Source: Enterococcus sp. DIV1094 (GTDB lineage: Bacteria; Bacillota; Bacilli; Lactobacillales; Enterococcaceae). From it: 64,000 bases of DNA. The stretch is taken from contig NZ_CP147250.1 in NCBI RefSeq assembly GCF_017316305.2, forward strand, positions 1,136,001 to 1,200,000. Reading direction: 5' to 3'. This document shows, piece by piece, positions 47,073-56,080 of the stretch. Each line of letters starts with the position of its first letter. Within the stretch, counting starts at the first letter, position 1. The position numbers and the translations under genes were made by a program. The notes beneath the pieces were generated by a model. The model was not told the DNA's origin and did no database searches. It saw nothing but the letters and a program-made list of their open reading frames with translations.

Positions 47073-47475
47073 AATTTTTTTGATCTCCTTTGTGAAAGTA
47101 ATTTTTTTATTTTATTTCATAAATTTAGTATATGCGAAATTCTCTATTTATATGTATCAGTTATTTCTATCATAAGAAATTTTAGAATAAAAGCACATGG
47201 AATCCTTTAAGAAAATAATGTTAAAAAGCTATTTATCAAGGTGATTTTAATGATATAGATGCGATACACCACTACAATTAACCAGCTATAAAAAAATCGA
47301 TTAAATGTTATTCTTTTGGTATTGTTTCTACGCTCTTTCTACATACGACGAACTTTTCCCAGTCTGTTCACCTCTATGTACTTTTATTACGAAATAAAAA
47401 ACACCACACTCTCTGTTTCCCATTCGAATGAAGGTGCTTTTATTCGTTACTATAGAGAAGTCAACCTTCGTTCAG
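47073..47475. other. 403-bp gap inside the T4SS locus
   Basis: No convincing ORF on either strand. On the minus strand TATACT (about 47130-47135) could be a -10 for the downstream T4SS block. No terminator is evident after virD4. The gap may hold a promoter, a small RNA, or the scar of lost genes. Confidence 0.4.
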
Positions 47476-49194
47476 TTAGGCAGATAGATTTCGTTCATAC
47501 ATATAGGAATCTGTTACATCCCCTAACTTCTTATAGTGTTTATGCTTCATGATATCGTATTTCTTTGATAAAAACGGATGAACCCCTCGAATTTTTAGTA
47601 TACATTCCTGACCTTTAAGACTCGCCACTTCATCCGGGTCCATCAAGTTTCTTCCTAGTTTCTGGAAATTCTCACTAAAGGAACCATTGCTACCTTTCGT
47701 AACACTTGTATTTCTTTGTTCGATCGTTTGTTTCCCTAGTAATTTTGAGATATATTCATGAGTACTTTGTTCCATTCCACCTAAATATAAAAAGACATCA
47801 CTTGTACCAATGATCGTTTCCCAAGTATCTTTATATAAGGTCTTTAACTGACTGATATTTTGTAAAATGACATTCGTCGAGATTTCACGACTTCGAATAA
47901 CCGAAATCACTTTTTCAAAATCAGGGATTTGCCCAATATTGGCAAACTCATCTAGGATACAACGTACATGGCAAGGCAATCTTCCTTTATAAAAGTTATC
48001 TGCTTTGTAAACTAACATATCAAATAATTGCTGATACATCATGCTGGCTAAAAAGTTGAAACTGGTATCTGTATCAGGTAGTAAGATATAGAGAATCGTT
48101 TTGACATCGCCGACTGTATCTAGTTCAAGTGTATCTTGTGACACTAGCTCCTTGATACTTGGAATATCAAATGGTGACAACCGCACGCCTAGACTGACTA
48201 AGATACTTTTCGTCGTTTTATCACCAGAAAGTTTAAAAATCTTATACTGTGATACGGCAAAGTTCGTCGGATCTTTTTGTTCCAACTCATTGAATAATAT
48301 ATCTAAAGGACTGACATAGCCAGGCACATCTTCTTCGATATCAGCTAAACGTACTAATTCGATCACATTCCCTAGCGTTCGATCTTCTGCGGTCACTTCT
48401 TGGATCAGATAACTGAAAATAGCCATTAATAGCGCTGTTTCAGCCTTTTCCCAAAAGTCATCTCCACCTTTTTTATCTGGATTGGTCGTATTTTTGATCA
48501 GATTGTTTACGATTTTAAGAATATCATCCTCTGTTTGAATATATTGAAACGGGTTATACTGATGGGTATCTCGTCGGTTGATCAAGTCAAAAATCTTGAT
48601 TTGATACCCTGCTTCTTCAAACATTTTGCCTGTTTCAGCTAATAATAAACCTTTAGAATCACTGACTACATAAGAGGAATGCATTTGCATCAAGTTCGGT
48701 TTCACATAGAAACGTGTCTTACCACTACCTGCTCCTCCAACGACAACGACATTTTTATTACGGTTGAAATTATCGTTGCGTGTGATTTTCATACGGCCAG
48801 ACAACGATAAGCTCTCGCTCTTCGTCAACAAAATATTGAAGTCTTTTTTCTTATCAAGAAATGCACGGATATCGCTGTACTTCCCCCAACGCGCACTTCC
48901 GTATTCTTCATTAGGACGTGTATTCTTTTCGTCAAACGTCTTATATAAAACAAAGAGTATATAGGAAATAGCAGCCACAGCTGCTATCCCTAATGACCTC
49001 AATTCATATTCAAATCTTGGGGAAAATCTGGAAATTTCTTCAAATGTTCGGTTAAATGCTGTTAGTAAATTATCTGCAAATGATAAATTCCCAGTATTTT
49101 CTGCTAAAAATAAATAACCAACGCGATTACCAAAATAAAGCAGAATACTAATTACTAACACATGCACTACCATAAGCTGCCGGGAATTTTTCAA
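47476..49194 (-). CDS. VirD4-type T4SS coupling protein (TraG/PcfC-like)
   Basis: 572 residues from a TTG (AAAGGAAAC upstream). Two N-terminal membrane helices (about 8-30 and 66-85), Walker A GGAGSGKT (153-160) in VVVGGAGSGKTRFYVKPNLM, Walker B ILDEFANIGQIPDFEKVISV. Recruits substrates, DNA-protein complexes or proteins, to the channel. It is encoded here without a relaxase, so protein substrates are the likelier cargo. Compact all-alpha domain between the motifs is of normal size. Confidence 0.93.
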   Translation of the reverse strand: MKNSRQLMVVHVLVISILLYFGNRVGYLFLAENTGNLSFADNLLTAFNRTFEEISRFSPRFEYELRSLGIAAVAAISYILFVLYKTFDEKNTRPNEEYGSARWGKYSDIRAFLDKKKDFNILLTKSESLSLSGRMKITRNDNFNRNKNVVVVGGAGSGKTRFYVKPNLMQMHSSYVVSDSKGLLLAETGKMFEEAGYQIKIFDLINRRDTHQYNPFQYIQTEDDILKIVNNLIKNTTNPDKKGGDDFWEKAETALLMAIFSYLIQEVTAEDRTLGNVIELVRLADIEEDVPGYVSPLDILFNELEQKDPTNFAVSQYKIFKLSGDKTTKSILVSLGVRLSPFDIPSIKELVSQDTLELDTVGDVKTILYILLPDTDTSFNFLASMMYQQLFDMLVYKADNFYKGRLPCHVRCILDEFANIGQIPDFEKVISVIRSREISTNVILQNISQLKTLYKDTWETIIGTSDVFLYLGGMEQSTHEYISKLLGKQTIEQRNTSVTKGSNGSFSENFQKLGRNLMDPDEVASLKGQECILKIRGVHPFLSKKYDIMKHKHYKKLGDVTDSYMYERNLSA

Positions 49195-49226
49195 ATTTTT
49201 TTGTTTCCTTTCTGTTGAAGTTATTT

Positions 49227-52178
49227 TTATAATTGTGTGGTTCTAGTTTTCTTATTATTCTGAACTTTGGCTTGATTCTGAGCTTGTTGAGTACGTGCTA
49301 AGCTATTTCGTTGAGCGGACATATCCAATGAGTTTCTTCTTACTACTTCAAAGCTTGCCTGACGCCTCTCGTTTGGAATTGTACCTGGGAAACTTGCACG
49401 ACGTTCGATCGTCGGATTCCCCCTGTTTGTCAGTGTCACTGATTCTTTCGATCCAGATGGTGTTGGGTCCACCTTCGCCTGTGATGTGCTCGGCTGAGGT
49501 TGATTGCTCTCTCTTGGTTTCATCTCAATGACTTTCGAATCTTTTGTTATCTCCGAAGTTCGTTCAGATCTTTCTGTTGTTTTTTGTTGCTCAATGGTCT
49601 GGACATGTTCAGGTGCTTTCGCTTTTTCATCAAGACCAGCAATCGCAGTTACCTTATCCCGAAATTCTTTTGAGTCTAAGGTTACACATTTCCCTTTCTC
49701 CTGGACATCTAATCCTCGCTCGTTGATCTTTTCTGCATGTTCTAAATTCTCTTTTTTGGCTACTCTACTTTCAATTCGTTTGAAAACAAACTTGTCTAAT
49801 AACTGGACACCTATTCCGATGGCAACACCAATCAATGCTACCGCACCTAATTGTAGTAAGAATGGTGCAGCCATAGTAGTCGCGAGTGCTGGTACAAGAG
49901 CGGCTACGGCAAACATGCCCCCTACCCCTAGAGCGAGCGGTACTGCCAACATGATGAATAAGGACATTTTATTTTTCATCACATAATCGAACGCACGTTT
50001 AGGCGCACGTTTCGTATATTCCCACGCACGTTTTAACCTTGATTGTTTCTCTTCGATTTCGACTGTGTTTGGCCCTTCTTTCGTTGCGCCTTCTTTGGTT
50101 ACCCCGTCTTTAGTTGGTGCTTCCATTGTTACAACTTTGTCTTTGCCTTTTTGTTCCTTAGAATCGATTCCCTCTTTTGTTACTTCAGATTTCTCTATAC
50201 CTTCTACCAATTTCTCATTTACTGGTGTGGCATCTTTCGTTTGTTCTGCCGGCTGTTTTTGCTTTACAAAAGGCATCTTTTCTCGGAATTTCTGCCGAGC
50301 GATCGTCAACCCACGAGCAATTGGACCAAATACTCTCGGGTATTTTTGGACTAATTTATTGAATAATTGAGGAATTTTCTTTTTCGCATAAATAATTGCT
50401 TTTGAACCAAAAAAACTGGCAGCAACAAAACCCACGATCGCGTTCACAAACTGCTGACCAAAGATAGCCAAGGAAGTCGACGGTAAGATAGAACTTATCC
50501 AAGACATACCAAATGGTAACATTGCAATTGGCCAAAGATTCAATAACCAACGCGCAGCTCTGATTTTGTGTGAATTACGGAAAAAAGATTGTTTCAACTT
50601 TGAATGATCTAATCCATTCAATTCTTTCGTTTGTTCTTTTATCCCACGCGTTTCTTCTTGCAAACTTTTGATATCGGCGTCCATCTGTTTGATACTTTTA
50701 GTAGGAAGGTCTTTCATCATTTCTTGCGTTTTTGCCGGATCACTTAAATTTATTTGGATTGCATTTAGTGTTAGTTTATCGTTTTCAAGGCGTTGCTTTA
50801 TACCGGCGTGTTGCTCGGGTGAGATCCTATCGCTTTTCCGTGCACGCTTTAGCAATTCTTCATAATTCTTTATTCTTGCCTTTAATAGTTCCTCTTTTGA
50901 TTGTAAATTTTCAATATAGGCTTGAGCAAGTTCCGCTTTTTTGCTATCAAGATTCTCAGTGACAACAGGTTCTTTTTTCGGTTCTTCAACCACTGGTTTT
51001 TTTGGTAATTCTGGTGTTGGTTCTTTGACGATTGCGTTGACATCGATCGGATGGGGTGGCTTTTCAGCAACCGGGCGATCGATTTGATCCTTGCTGGCTT
51101 CCTTTTTTGGTTCTTCGACGATGATCGGCGTCGGTTCACGCTCAACCTTTGGTGAAGCAATCGTTGCTTCTTGGGTAGTCTGACTGGGAGCCGTTGTTTC
51201 CTTCGCTTGCTCTGCTTTTTCAAGTATCGGCTTGATGATTTCCGTATCAACTTTCTCGCTGTAGGCAATCAGTCCTTTCATCTCAGCAATTTCCGTTTTG
51301 TATCCTTCTTTGATTGCGTCAATCCCTTGCCATTTTGAGACTAATACTGCTGGTGAATCATTTAGTGTTCCTGCAAATTTAGTGAACGATTCTGCACGTT
51401 GTATTGTTGGCTGTGAAACAGGTACCAATTGTTCCACAATTACACCAGCATTAGTTAATTGTACTCGCAAATCTTTCTGGATATCCTCAATTTGGTTTAC
51501 TTTCTCTTGCGCTGACTTAACCTTCTGACCCAGTACTTTTTTATTGTGATTTTTTAAAGAAGTTCTCTCTGTTCTTAGTTCGTTAACCTTATCGTCTTTT
51601 TCTTTCAGTTCCTTAGCCTGATTATTCATATCTAGTCTATATTCTTCTTTATAGAGCCTTCTAAGATAAATCAAGGGATCAAGTTCCTTAGAATTCTTTG
51701 TTGACTCGAATACCTTCTGCTTAAGTTCAGGATCCATTAACTGGCTCTGGTACATTTGCATGTTTTTTTGTTCAGTGAGCAATGTTCCTTGTTTCGTAGC
51801 ATAATCAACATCAATTTTCTTTTGTTTCTCAGGAGCAATCGCACCGATTACTTTGAGTACCTCTATATCGCGTTCCAAACGAGCAATTTCTTGTTCAATA
51901 TTGTTACGCTTCAGACCTTTAGTGAAGTTCTCTAGTTTCTTTGTGAACACTTCATCAAATACATCATCGAATTTGAGCCCTCGGCTTTCTTGTCTGATTA
52001 TTTCATTATTAGGAGAACTAATGATTTTGTTGATTGCATTGGAATTATTGTATGCAAAGATGTTCAGAAATGTTTCATTGAGCTTACTAATATTTTTGCT
52101 GCTATCTATAAGCGGTTTTTCTTCTGGCTGCTGACCTTCTACTGGCTGACCTTCTGTAGACTTATTTTCTGTAGCCAT
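49227..52178 (-). CDS. 983-residue coiled-coil/membrane protein with an R-R-x-S tail; T4SS-locus protein of unknown function
   Basis: N-terminal coiled coil (about 1-320), a Pro/Glu/Lys linker with repeats of the EPKKEP type (about 330-410), another coiled coil (410-530), a membrane pair (about 545-605), a charged segment with KEGxTKDGVTKEGATKEG repeats, a second membrane pair (about 733-800, LALGVGGMFAVAALVPALAT) and a disordered tail (about 920-983) with ERRASF, ERRQASF, VRRNSL and QRNSLART. The tail resembles the array in effector 1. It may be a scaffold, a surface-active substrate or a pore-forming effector. No relative is recalled. First long gene of the T4SS transcript, 32 bp ahead of virD4. 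Confidence 0.65.
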   Translation of the reverse strand: MATENKSTEGQPVEGQQPEEKPLIDSSKNISKLNETFLNIFAYNNSNAINKIISSPNNEIIRQESRGLKFDDVFDEVFTKKLENFTKGLKRNNIEQEIARLERDIEVLKVIGAIAPEKQKKIDVDYATKQGTLLTEQKNMQMYQSQLMDPELKQKVFESTKNSKELDPLIYLRRLYKEEYRLDMNNQAKELKEKDDKVNELRTERTSLKNHNKKVLGQKVKSAQEKVNQIEDIQKDLRVQLTNAGVIVEQLVPVSQPTIQRAESFTKFAGTLNDSPAVLVSKWQGIDAIKEGYKTEIAEMKGLIAYSEKVDTEIIKPILEKAEQAKETTAPSQTTQEATIASPKVEREPTPIIVEEPKKEASKDQIDRPVAEKPPHPIDVNAIVKEPTPELPKKPVVEEPKKEPVVTENLDSKKAELAQAYIENLQSKEELLKARIKNYEELLKRARKSDRISPEQHAGIKQRLENDKLTLNAIQINLSDPAKTQEMMKDLPTKSIKQMDADIKSLQEETRGIKEQTKELNGLDHSKLKQSFFRNSHKIRAARWLLNLWPIAMLPFGMSWISSILPSTSLAIFGQQFVNAIVGFVAASFFGSKAIIYAKKKIPQLFNKLVQKYPRVFGPIARGLTIARQKFREKMPFVKQKQPAEQTKDATPVNEKLVEGIEKSEVTKEGIDSKEQKGKDKVVTMEAPTKDGVTKEGATKEGPNTVEIEEKQSRLKRAWEYTKRAPKRAFDYVMKNKMSLFIMLAVPLALGVGGMFAVAALVPALATTMAAPFLLQLGAVALIGVAIGIGVQLLDKFVFKRIESRVAKKENLEHAEKINERGLDVQEKGKCVTLDSKEFRDKVTAIAGLDEKAKAPEHVQTIEQQKTTERSERTSEITKDSKVIEMKPRESNQPQPSTSQAKVDPTPSGSKESVTLTNRGNPTIERRASFPGTIPNERRQASFEVVRRNSLDMSAQRNSLARTQQAQNQAKVQNNKKTRTTQL

Positions 52179-52213
52179 CTCTTAACCCCCCTCTTCCACA
52201 TTTTTTTGATTCG

Positions 52214-52558
52214 TCATCTTGCGTGTCCTGTCGCTAGAGAATGACTGGACTGGCTACCACGTAGACTCGCTCGTTCTTGCGCTTGTGCCATTCGTGTATT
52301 CAACCGGCTTTCTTGTGAGTTGTTTGAACGAACTGCTGAACGCTCTAGCTTGTTTTCCTGTTGAAGTGGTATAGTTTCTTCAAGTGAATTTTTGATCGCT
52401 TTTTTTACTCTTAGTTTGTTTACTCCCTTTTTGACCATCTTAACAATCAATTTAGCTAGAGTCTTACTAATCAACCAAAGTGCTTTAAAAGCCAATTCTG
52501 CTGCTTTGAATGCTGCACCATAAACAGCAAATAATAAACAAATACCTAACTTATTCAT
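52214..52558 (-). CDS. Small protein with an amphipathic/hydrophobic N-terminus; first gene of the T4SS locus
   Basis: 114 residues from the ATG at 52558 (GGGAGCTGAAAGTG upstream); the longer frame from 52594 lacks support. Residues 1-45 are hydrophobic then Lys-rich (AAFKAAELAFKALWLISKTL), the rest is polar and ends ERASLRGSQSSHSLATGHAR. The R-A-S-L element resembles R-N-S-L in the tails of the 983- and 244-residue proteins. It could be a small membrane-active substrate or a chaperone-like factor. Not recognised. Confidence 0.6.
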   Translation of the reverse strand: MNKLGICLLFAVYGAAFKAAELAFKALWLISKTLAKLIVKMVKKGVNKLRVKKAIKNSLEETIPLQQENKLERSAVRSNNSQESRLNTRMAQAQERASLRGSQSSHSLATGHAR

Positions 52559-52649
52559 ATCACTTTCAGCTCCCTTTATCCAAATATACCTCACTTAATC
52601 AACGCTAAACGGCGTGTGTATTAAGCGTACCTGAGTTTTAACTTCTCCT

Positions 52650-52678
52650 ATTATCTATTTTTTCAAAATTGATAAAAA
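52650..52678 (-). promoter_or_regulatory. Probable promoter of the T4SS transcript
   Basis: Minus strand TTTTTA (52678-52673), 17 bp, GATAAT (52655-52650). The -35 is poor, as in activator-dependent promoters. The leader contains an inverted repeat ACGCT...AAGCGT (near 52602-52627). Confidence 0.45.
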
Positions 52679-52710
52679 GATGAAACAACCTCCCAACATA
52701 ACGATTCTTG

Positions 52711-54132
52711 TCAAGAAGAATACAAACACTGCTCGAAGTTGTTCCAAAAAATAGATGTCGGTACTTTCGAAATCTTTAATATTTCGGAAGTAATCCGATC
52801 AAAATTCAAGGATAGATCGGTTAAAATCAAGTCATATTGATTGATCAACTGATAATCGATCGAAAAAACGTCTTTTTCATAGATATCAATATTTTTTAAA
52901 AACGGATGCTTATGTAAAATCAAATTTTTATATAGAAGGGATAAGCCCATCTCTTGAGAGCTTAATAATAAAATCGACTTTTCTTGTATTTTGGGTTCGA
53001 TCATTCGTAACAATTCATTGGAAGAAATAATCAATTCCAGTAATAATTCTTTATGTAATAGTTTGCTTTGTTCGACAAAATCTAGTTGGGCGATCCGCAA
53101 TGATTTTTGATAGGCTTGCCAGATCTTAGGATTGTTCTCCATCATTTTTTTATAAAAAATATCGGCATAGCTTACTTTAAAGATTGCTAGTTCTTTATAA
53201 AAATTGATAAAGTCAAAAAAGTATTCGATCTGACCAGAATCGATCGTCATATCAATTGCTAATAAACTGTAAAAGCTTTGAAGAAAACTTTTGATATTCT
53301 GTACTAATACTTGGTCGCGATGTTGCACCTCTGTAAACATCAAACCAAAGTAAGAGGTAAGGATATTTGAAACATTTTTATGTGTGACATTGAACTTATA
53401 TTTTTGATTCATCAGTGTACAAAAGACCCGATCACTTTGGATAATTTCTAAGATCGTCTCTACGATCTGCTCATTGTCAATCAAATCCTTCTCAGGAATA
53501 ATATGGTTATTTCCAATGCGGATAATCGATGAGTAGATATAATACACCGAATAAATTACTTTAGGTGTACTAACTGTCCTTTTTTGTGCTTTTAGACAAC
53601 GGCGGAGCATCTGATAGATCGTATCAAAGTAAGGGAATTCCTTGACTTTATAAATTTCCTTGAACATACTAGCAAATAATCGCCGGATCTCAATTTCATT
53701 TCCAGTGATCGTTAATTTGTTCTCTAAATTGATTTGGATATTGATTTTTTCTTTCAAGAAATATGTATTGATTTTCGCGACGATTCTGCGAATACTCGTT
53801 TTGCTTAAAAATAATTTCGTCGCGATCTCAGAAAGCGAAGGTTCTGAAATAAATATGTACTTTAAAATTTTTACATTTGTCGAATTATTAAGTATCCTTA
53901 CAAATATATCATCTAAATTCAACTTCTTAGGTATCGAAAGCGACACCTCTTTATACTGATTCGTTTCAATCCGAGCAGGAAAACAAGCGGTATTGAAACT
54001 ATCGATATCTGCAGCAATCGTTTTGTCTGTAATACTCAATTCCTTAGCCAAATCACTAATATTAGATGATTCGATATTGAGTAAGTAAAGCAATGAAATT
54101 TGCCTTTCTAATTGTTTTTCAAGTACACCCAT
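52711..54132 (-). CDS. Mga-family transcriptional regulator 1
   Basis: 473 residues from the ATG at 54132 (AAAGGAG upstream). N-terminal HTH_Mga-type domains: ISDLAKELSITDKTIAADID and a second helix-turn-helix SEIATKLFLSKTSIRRIVAK; a central PRD-like helical region; a C-terminal EIIB-like segment ending KVPTSIFWNNFEQCLYSS. Mga-type proteins activate virulence and surface genes in streptococci and may sense sugar-PTS state through PRD phosphorylation. It lies next to the T4SS operon in the same direction and is the best candidate for its regulator. A paralogue is divergent at 54556. Confidence 0.85.
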   Translation of the reverse strand: MGVLEKQLERQISLLYLLNIESSNISDLAKELSITDKTIAADIDSFNTACFPARIETNQYKEVSLSIPKKLNLDDIFVRILNNSTNVKILKYIFISEPSLSEIATKLFLSKTSIRRIVAKINTYFLKEKINIQINLENKLTITGNEIEIRRLFASMFKEIYKVKEFPYFDTIYQMLRRCLKAQKRTVSTPKVIYSVYYIYSSIIRIGNNHIIPEKDLIDNEQIVETILEIIQSDRVFCTLMNQKYKFNVTHKNVSNILTSYFGLMFTEVQHRDQVLVQNIKSFLQSFYSLLAIDMTIDSGQIEYFFDFINFYKELAIFKVSYADIFYKKMMENNPKIWQAYQKSLRIAQLDFVEQSKLLHKELLLELIISSNELLRMIEPKIQEKSILLLSSQEMGLSLLYKNLILHKHPFLKNIDIYEKDVFSIDYQLINQYDLILTDLSLNFDRITSEILKISKVPTSIFWNNFEQCLYSS

Positions 54133-54141
54133 AGTCAACAA

Positions 54142-54555
54142 GCTCCTTTCTTTTAAAAAACCTATAATGTATCGTACAGCTTTTTCGATAATTTCATAAT
54201 ATTAGTTTTTCTGTTTTACAAAAAACAAGTTCAAATATCAGATTTTTAAAATGATATAATGTAGGTTTAATAAATAATACAACCAGACGACCAAAGACGT
54301 CTATGTTATCCTTAATTCTCTTCTGATTGGTTCATAAAAAGCGTTACGTGGAAATAAAAAAACATCGATCGGAAATATTCATTTTTATGGCTAACAATAG
54401 TGAACTTTAGTTATTTATCCTACCATCTTCCGTTTTTTTATAGAAAAAGGAATTATTAAATAAAAAGAACAATTTCACTTTTAAATAATCAACTATTATT
54501 ATAAAAAGAAAAAACTCGAATAATTAGAAAAGTATGATAAAATAATGTTTATAAA
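54142..54555. other. Divergent Mga intergenic region
   Basis: 414 bp, very AT-rich. GAAATTATCG (minus strand, 54195-54186) repeats the core of the AGAAATTATC motif seen ahead of the effector genes, in the mga1 leader. On the plus strand TATAAT near 54255 and TATGAT near 54533 are possible -10 elements; AGAAAAGTATGATAAAA occurs at about 54526 and is nearly repeated at about 54604. No ORF. Confidence 0.45.
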
Positions 54556-56040
54556 ATGAACAAAGGATGTGAAATAACAGATTTTCTAATTTTAGAAGAT
54601 CTGAAAAGTATGATAAAACGAACAAATATGCTTGAAAAGACTTCTGAAAGACAAATCAAATTAGCTTTACTCCTAGGGATGGCTGCCATTGACTGTACGA
54701 CATTAGCGGAGCAACTCGAGGTTACAAAAAAAACATTATTGACTGATATTGTGTTTTTTAACCATACATATGCACCAGTGTGTATCAATACGGATCAGTA
54801 TCAAGTGGCTTCTTTATTATTGCCACCTGAGATCAATTTAGAAGATTTGATCAAACAAATCCTCAACCAATCGACGAATGTCCAAATATTACAGATGATC
54901 TTTGAAGTAGAGCCAACGTTATCCAAATTGGCAAATAAATTATACCTAAGCGAAACAAGTATTCGCCGGATCATCGCAAATATCAATAGTTATTTCTGTG
55001 AGATCAATGCGCCTTTATCGATCCAGATCTCATCGAAACTCCAAATCATTGGGGATGAACAATATATCAGGCAATTCTTCTGTAGTATGTTTCGCGAGCA
55101 ATTTACACCACAGCAATTGCCACATTTTTATCACATATTCGATGTTTTGCAGCGTTACTATAAGAAACAGGCAACGCCTAAAACAATTAGTACATATAAA
55201 ATCATCATCAATAGTTTTTATCTTTACACAGCAATCATTCGTATTGGACAAGGTCATCTAATCTCAGAGAGTAAGGGAAATCCAATCAATGATCCTTCTT
55301 TTTACGATTTAATAAAAAATAATACGGTATTTTGTTCGATCATTGAAAAAGAATATGGGTTCAATGTGACATCAACGAATGTATCGAATCTATTAGATCC
55401 AAAAATCTATTATCCTTGCATTCAATCAACAACTGGCAATCATGAAGAGTACCAACGTATTCAGCGATTCTCGGAATACTTCTATCGTTCGTTGTCTCAA
55501 GACTTTTCTTTGAACTCGGAAGGTATCCAGCAATTGAGTGAGCTCATCAATTACAATAAAAACCGACAATTTTTTAAAACAACCTATATACAGATTTTAT
55601 CTGAAATTCTATTTACACATTCACCACAGATATTAAAGGCATACAATCAAGCCATTGATCATGCTGGGTTATTGACGATCAGACGAAATCAATTACTCTA
55701 TGAAGAGTTATTACTCGAATTGATTTCTTTATCGCCTTCGTTGTTGACAACCGTTTTTCCTTACAAGAAAAAGGTATCTATTTTGATTGTTTCCTATCAG
55801 GAAGAACGAACGCTTGCATTGTATAAGCAATTGTTATTCAAAAAAATTCCTGCAATCCATATGATCCATACATATACTGACAACATCTTTCAAGTGAACT
55901 ACGATACAGTAAACCAATATGACTTAGTTTTAACAGATATCGAATTGAATCAAGCAAAAACCAAAGCAAAAACAATTAAAATCTCTAAAATACCAACGAC
56001 TTCTTTTTGGAACAATATTGAAACAGTACTTTATCCATAG
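54556..56040 (+). CDS. Mga-family transcriptional regulator 2
   Basis: 494 residues as drawn; the true start may be a later ATG (54610 or 54628), since no good ribosome site precedes 54556. Same layout as the divergent regulator: DCTTLAEQLEVTKKTLLTDI, SKLANKLYLSETSIRRIIAN, PRD-like centre and the C-terminal end KIPTTSFWNNIETVLYP. The two proteins are clearly paralogues by their matching motifs and ends. Together they bracket the T4SS side of the locus. Separate targets or cross-regulation cannot be told from sequence. Confidence 0.83.
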   Translation: MNKGCEITDFLILEDLKSMIKRTNMLEKTSERQIKLALLLGMAAIDCTTLAEQLEVTKKTLLTDIVFFNHTYAPVCINTDQYQVASLLLPPEINLEDLIKQILNQSTNVQILQMIFEVEPTLSKLANKLYLSETSIRRIIANINSYFCEINAPLSIQISSKLQIIGDEQYIRQFFCSMFREQFTPQQLPHFYHIFDVLQRYYKKQATPKTISTYKIIINSFYLYTAIIRIGQGHLISESKGNPINDPSFYDLIKNNTVFCSIIEKEYGFNVTSTNVSNLLDPKIYYPCIQSTTGNHEEYQRIQRFSEYFYRSLSQDFSLNSEGIQQLSELINYNKNRQFFKTTYIQILSEILFTHSPQILKAYNQAIDHAGLLTIRRNQLLYEELLLELISLSPSLLTTVFPYKKKVSILIVSYQEERTLALYKQLLFKKIPAIHMIHTYTDNIFQVNYDTVNQYDLVLTDIELNQAKTKAKTIKISKIPTTSFWNNIETVLYP

Positions 56041-56055
56041 TTTTACTCACTAAAA

Positions 56056-56080
56056 AAAGCAGACGGCTTGCGTCTGCTTT
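56056..56080 (+). repeat. Left copy of the second IS target duplication: a terminator hairpin
   Basis: 25 bp (AAAGCAGACG, CTTGC-type loop, CGTCTGCTTT), identical to 57619-57643. It was the terminator after mga2. Confidence 0.9.

Noticed and set aside
47316..47552. 78-codon + strand ORF in the T4SS gap
   Set aside because: Antisense to the virD4 end, no ribosome site, unlikely composition.
38429..56040. Complete conjugative element (ICE) or integrated plasmid
   Set aside because: No relaxase, oriT, replication, excision or integration gene and no flanking direct repeats other than the IS duplications.
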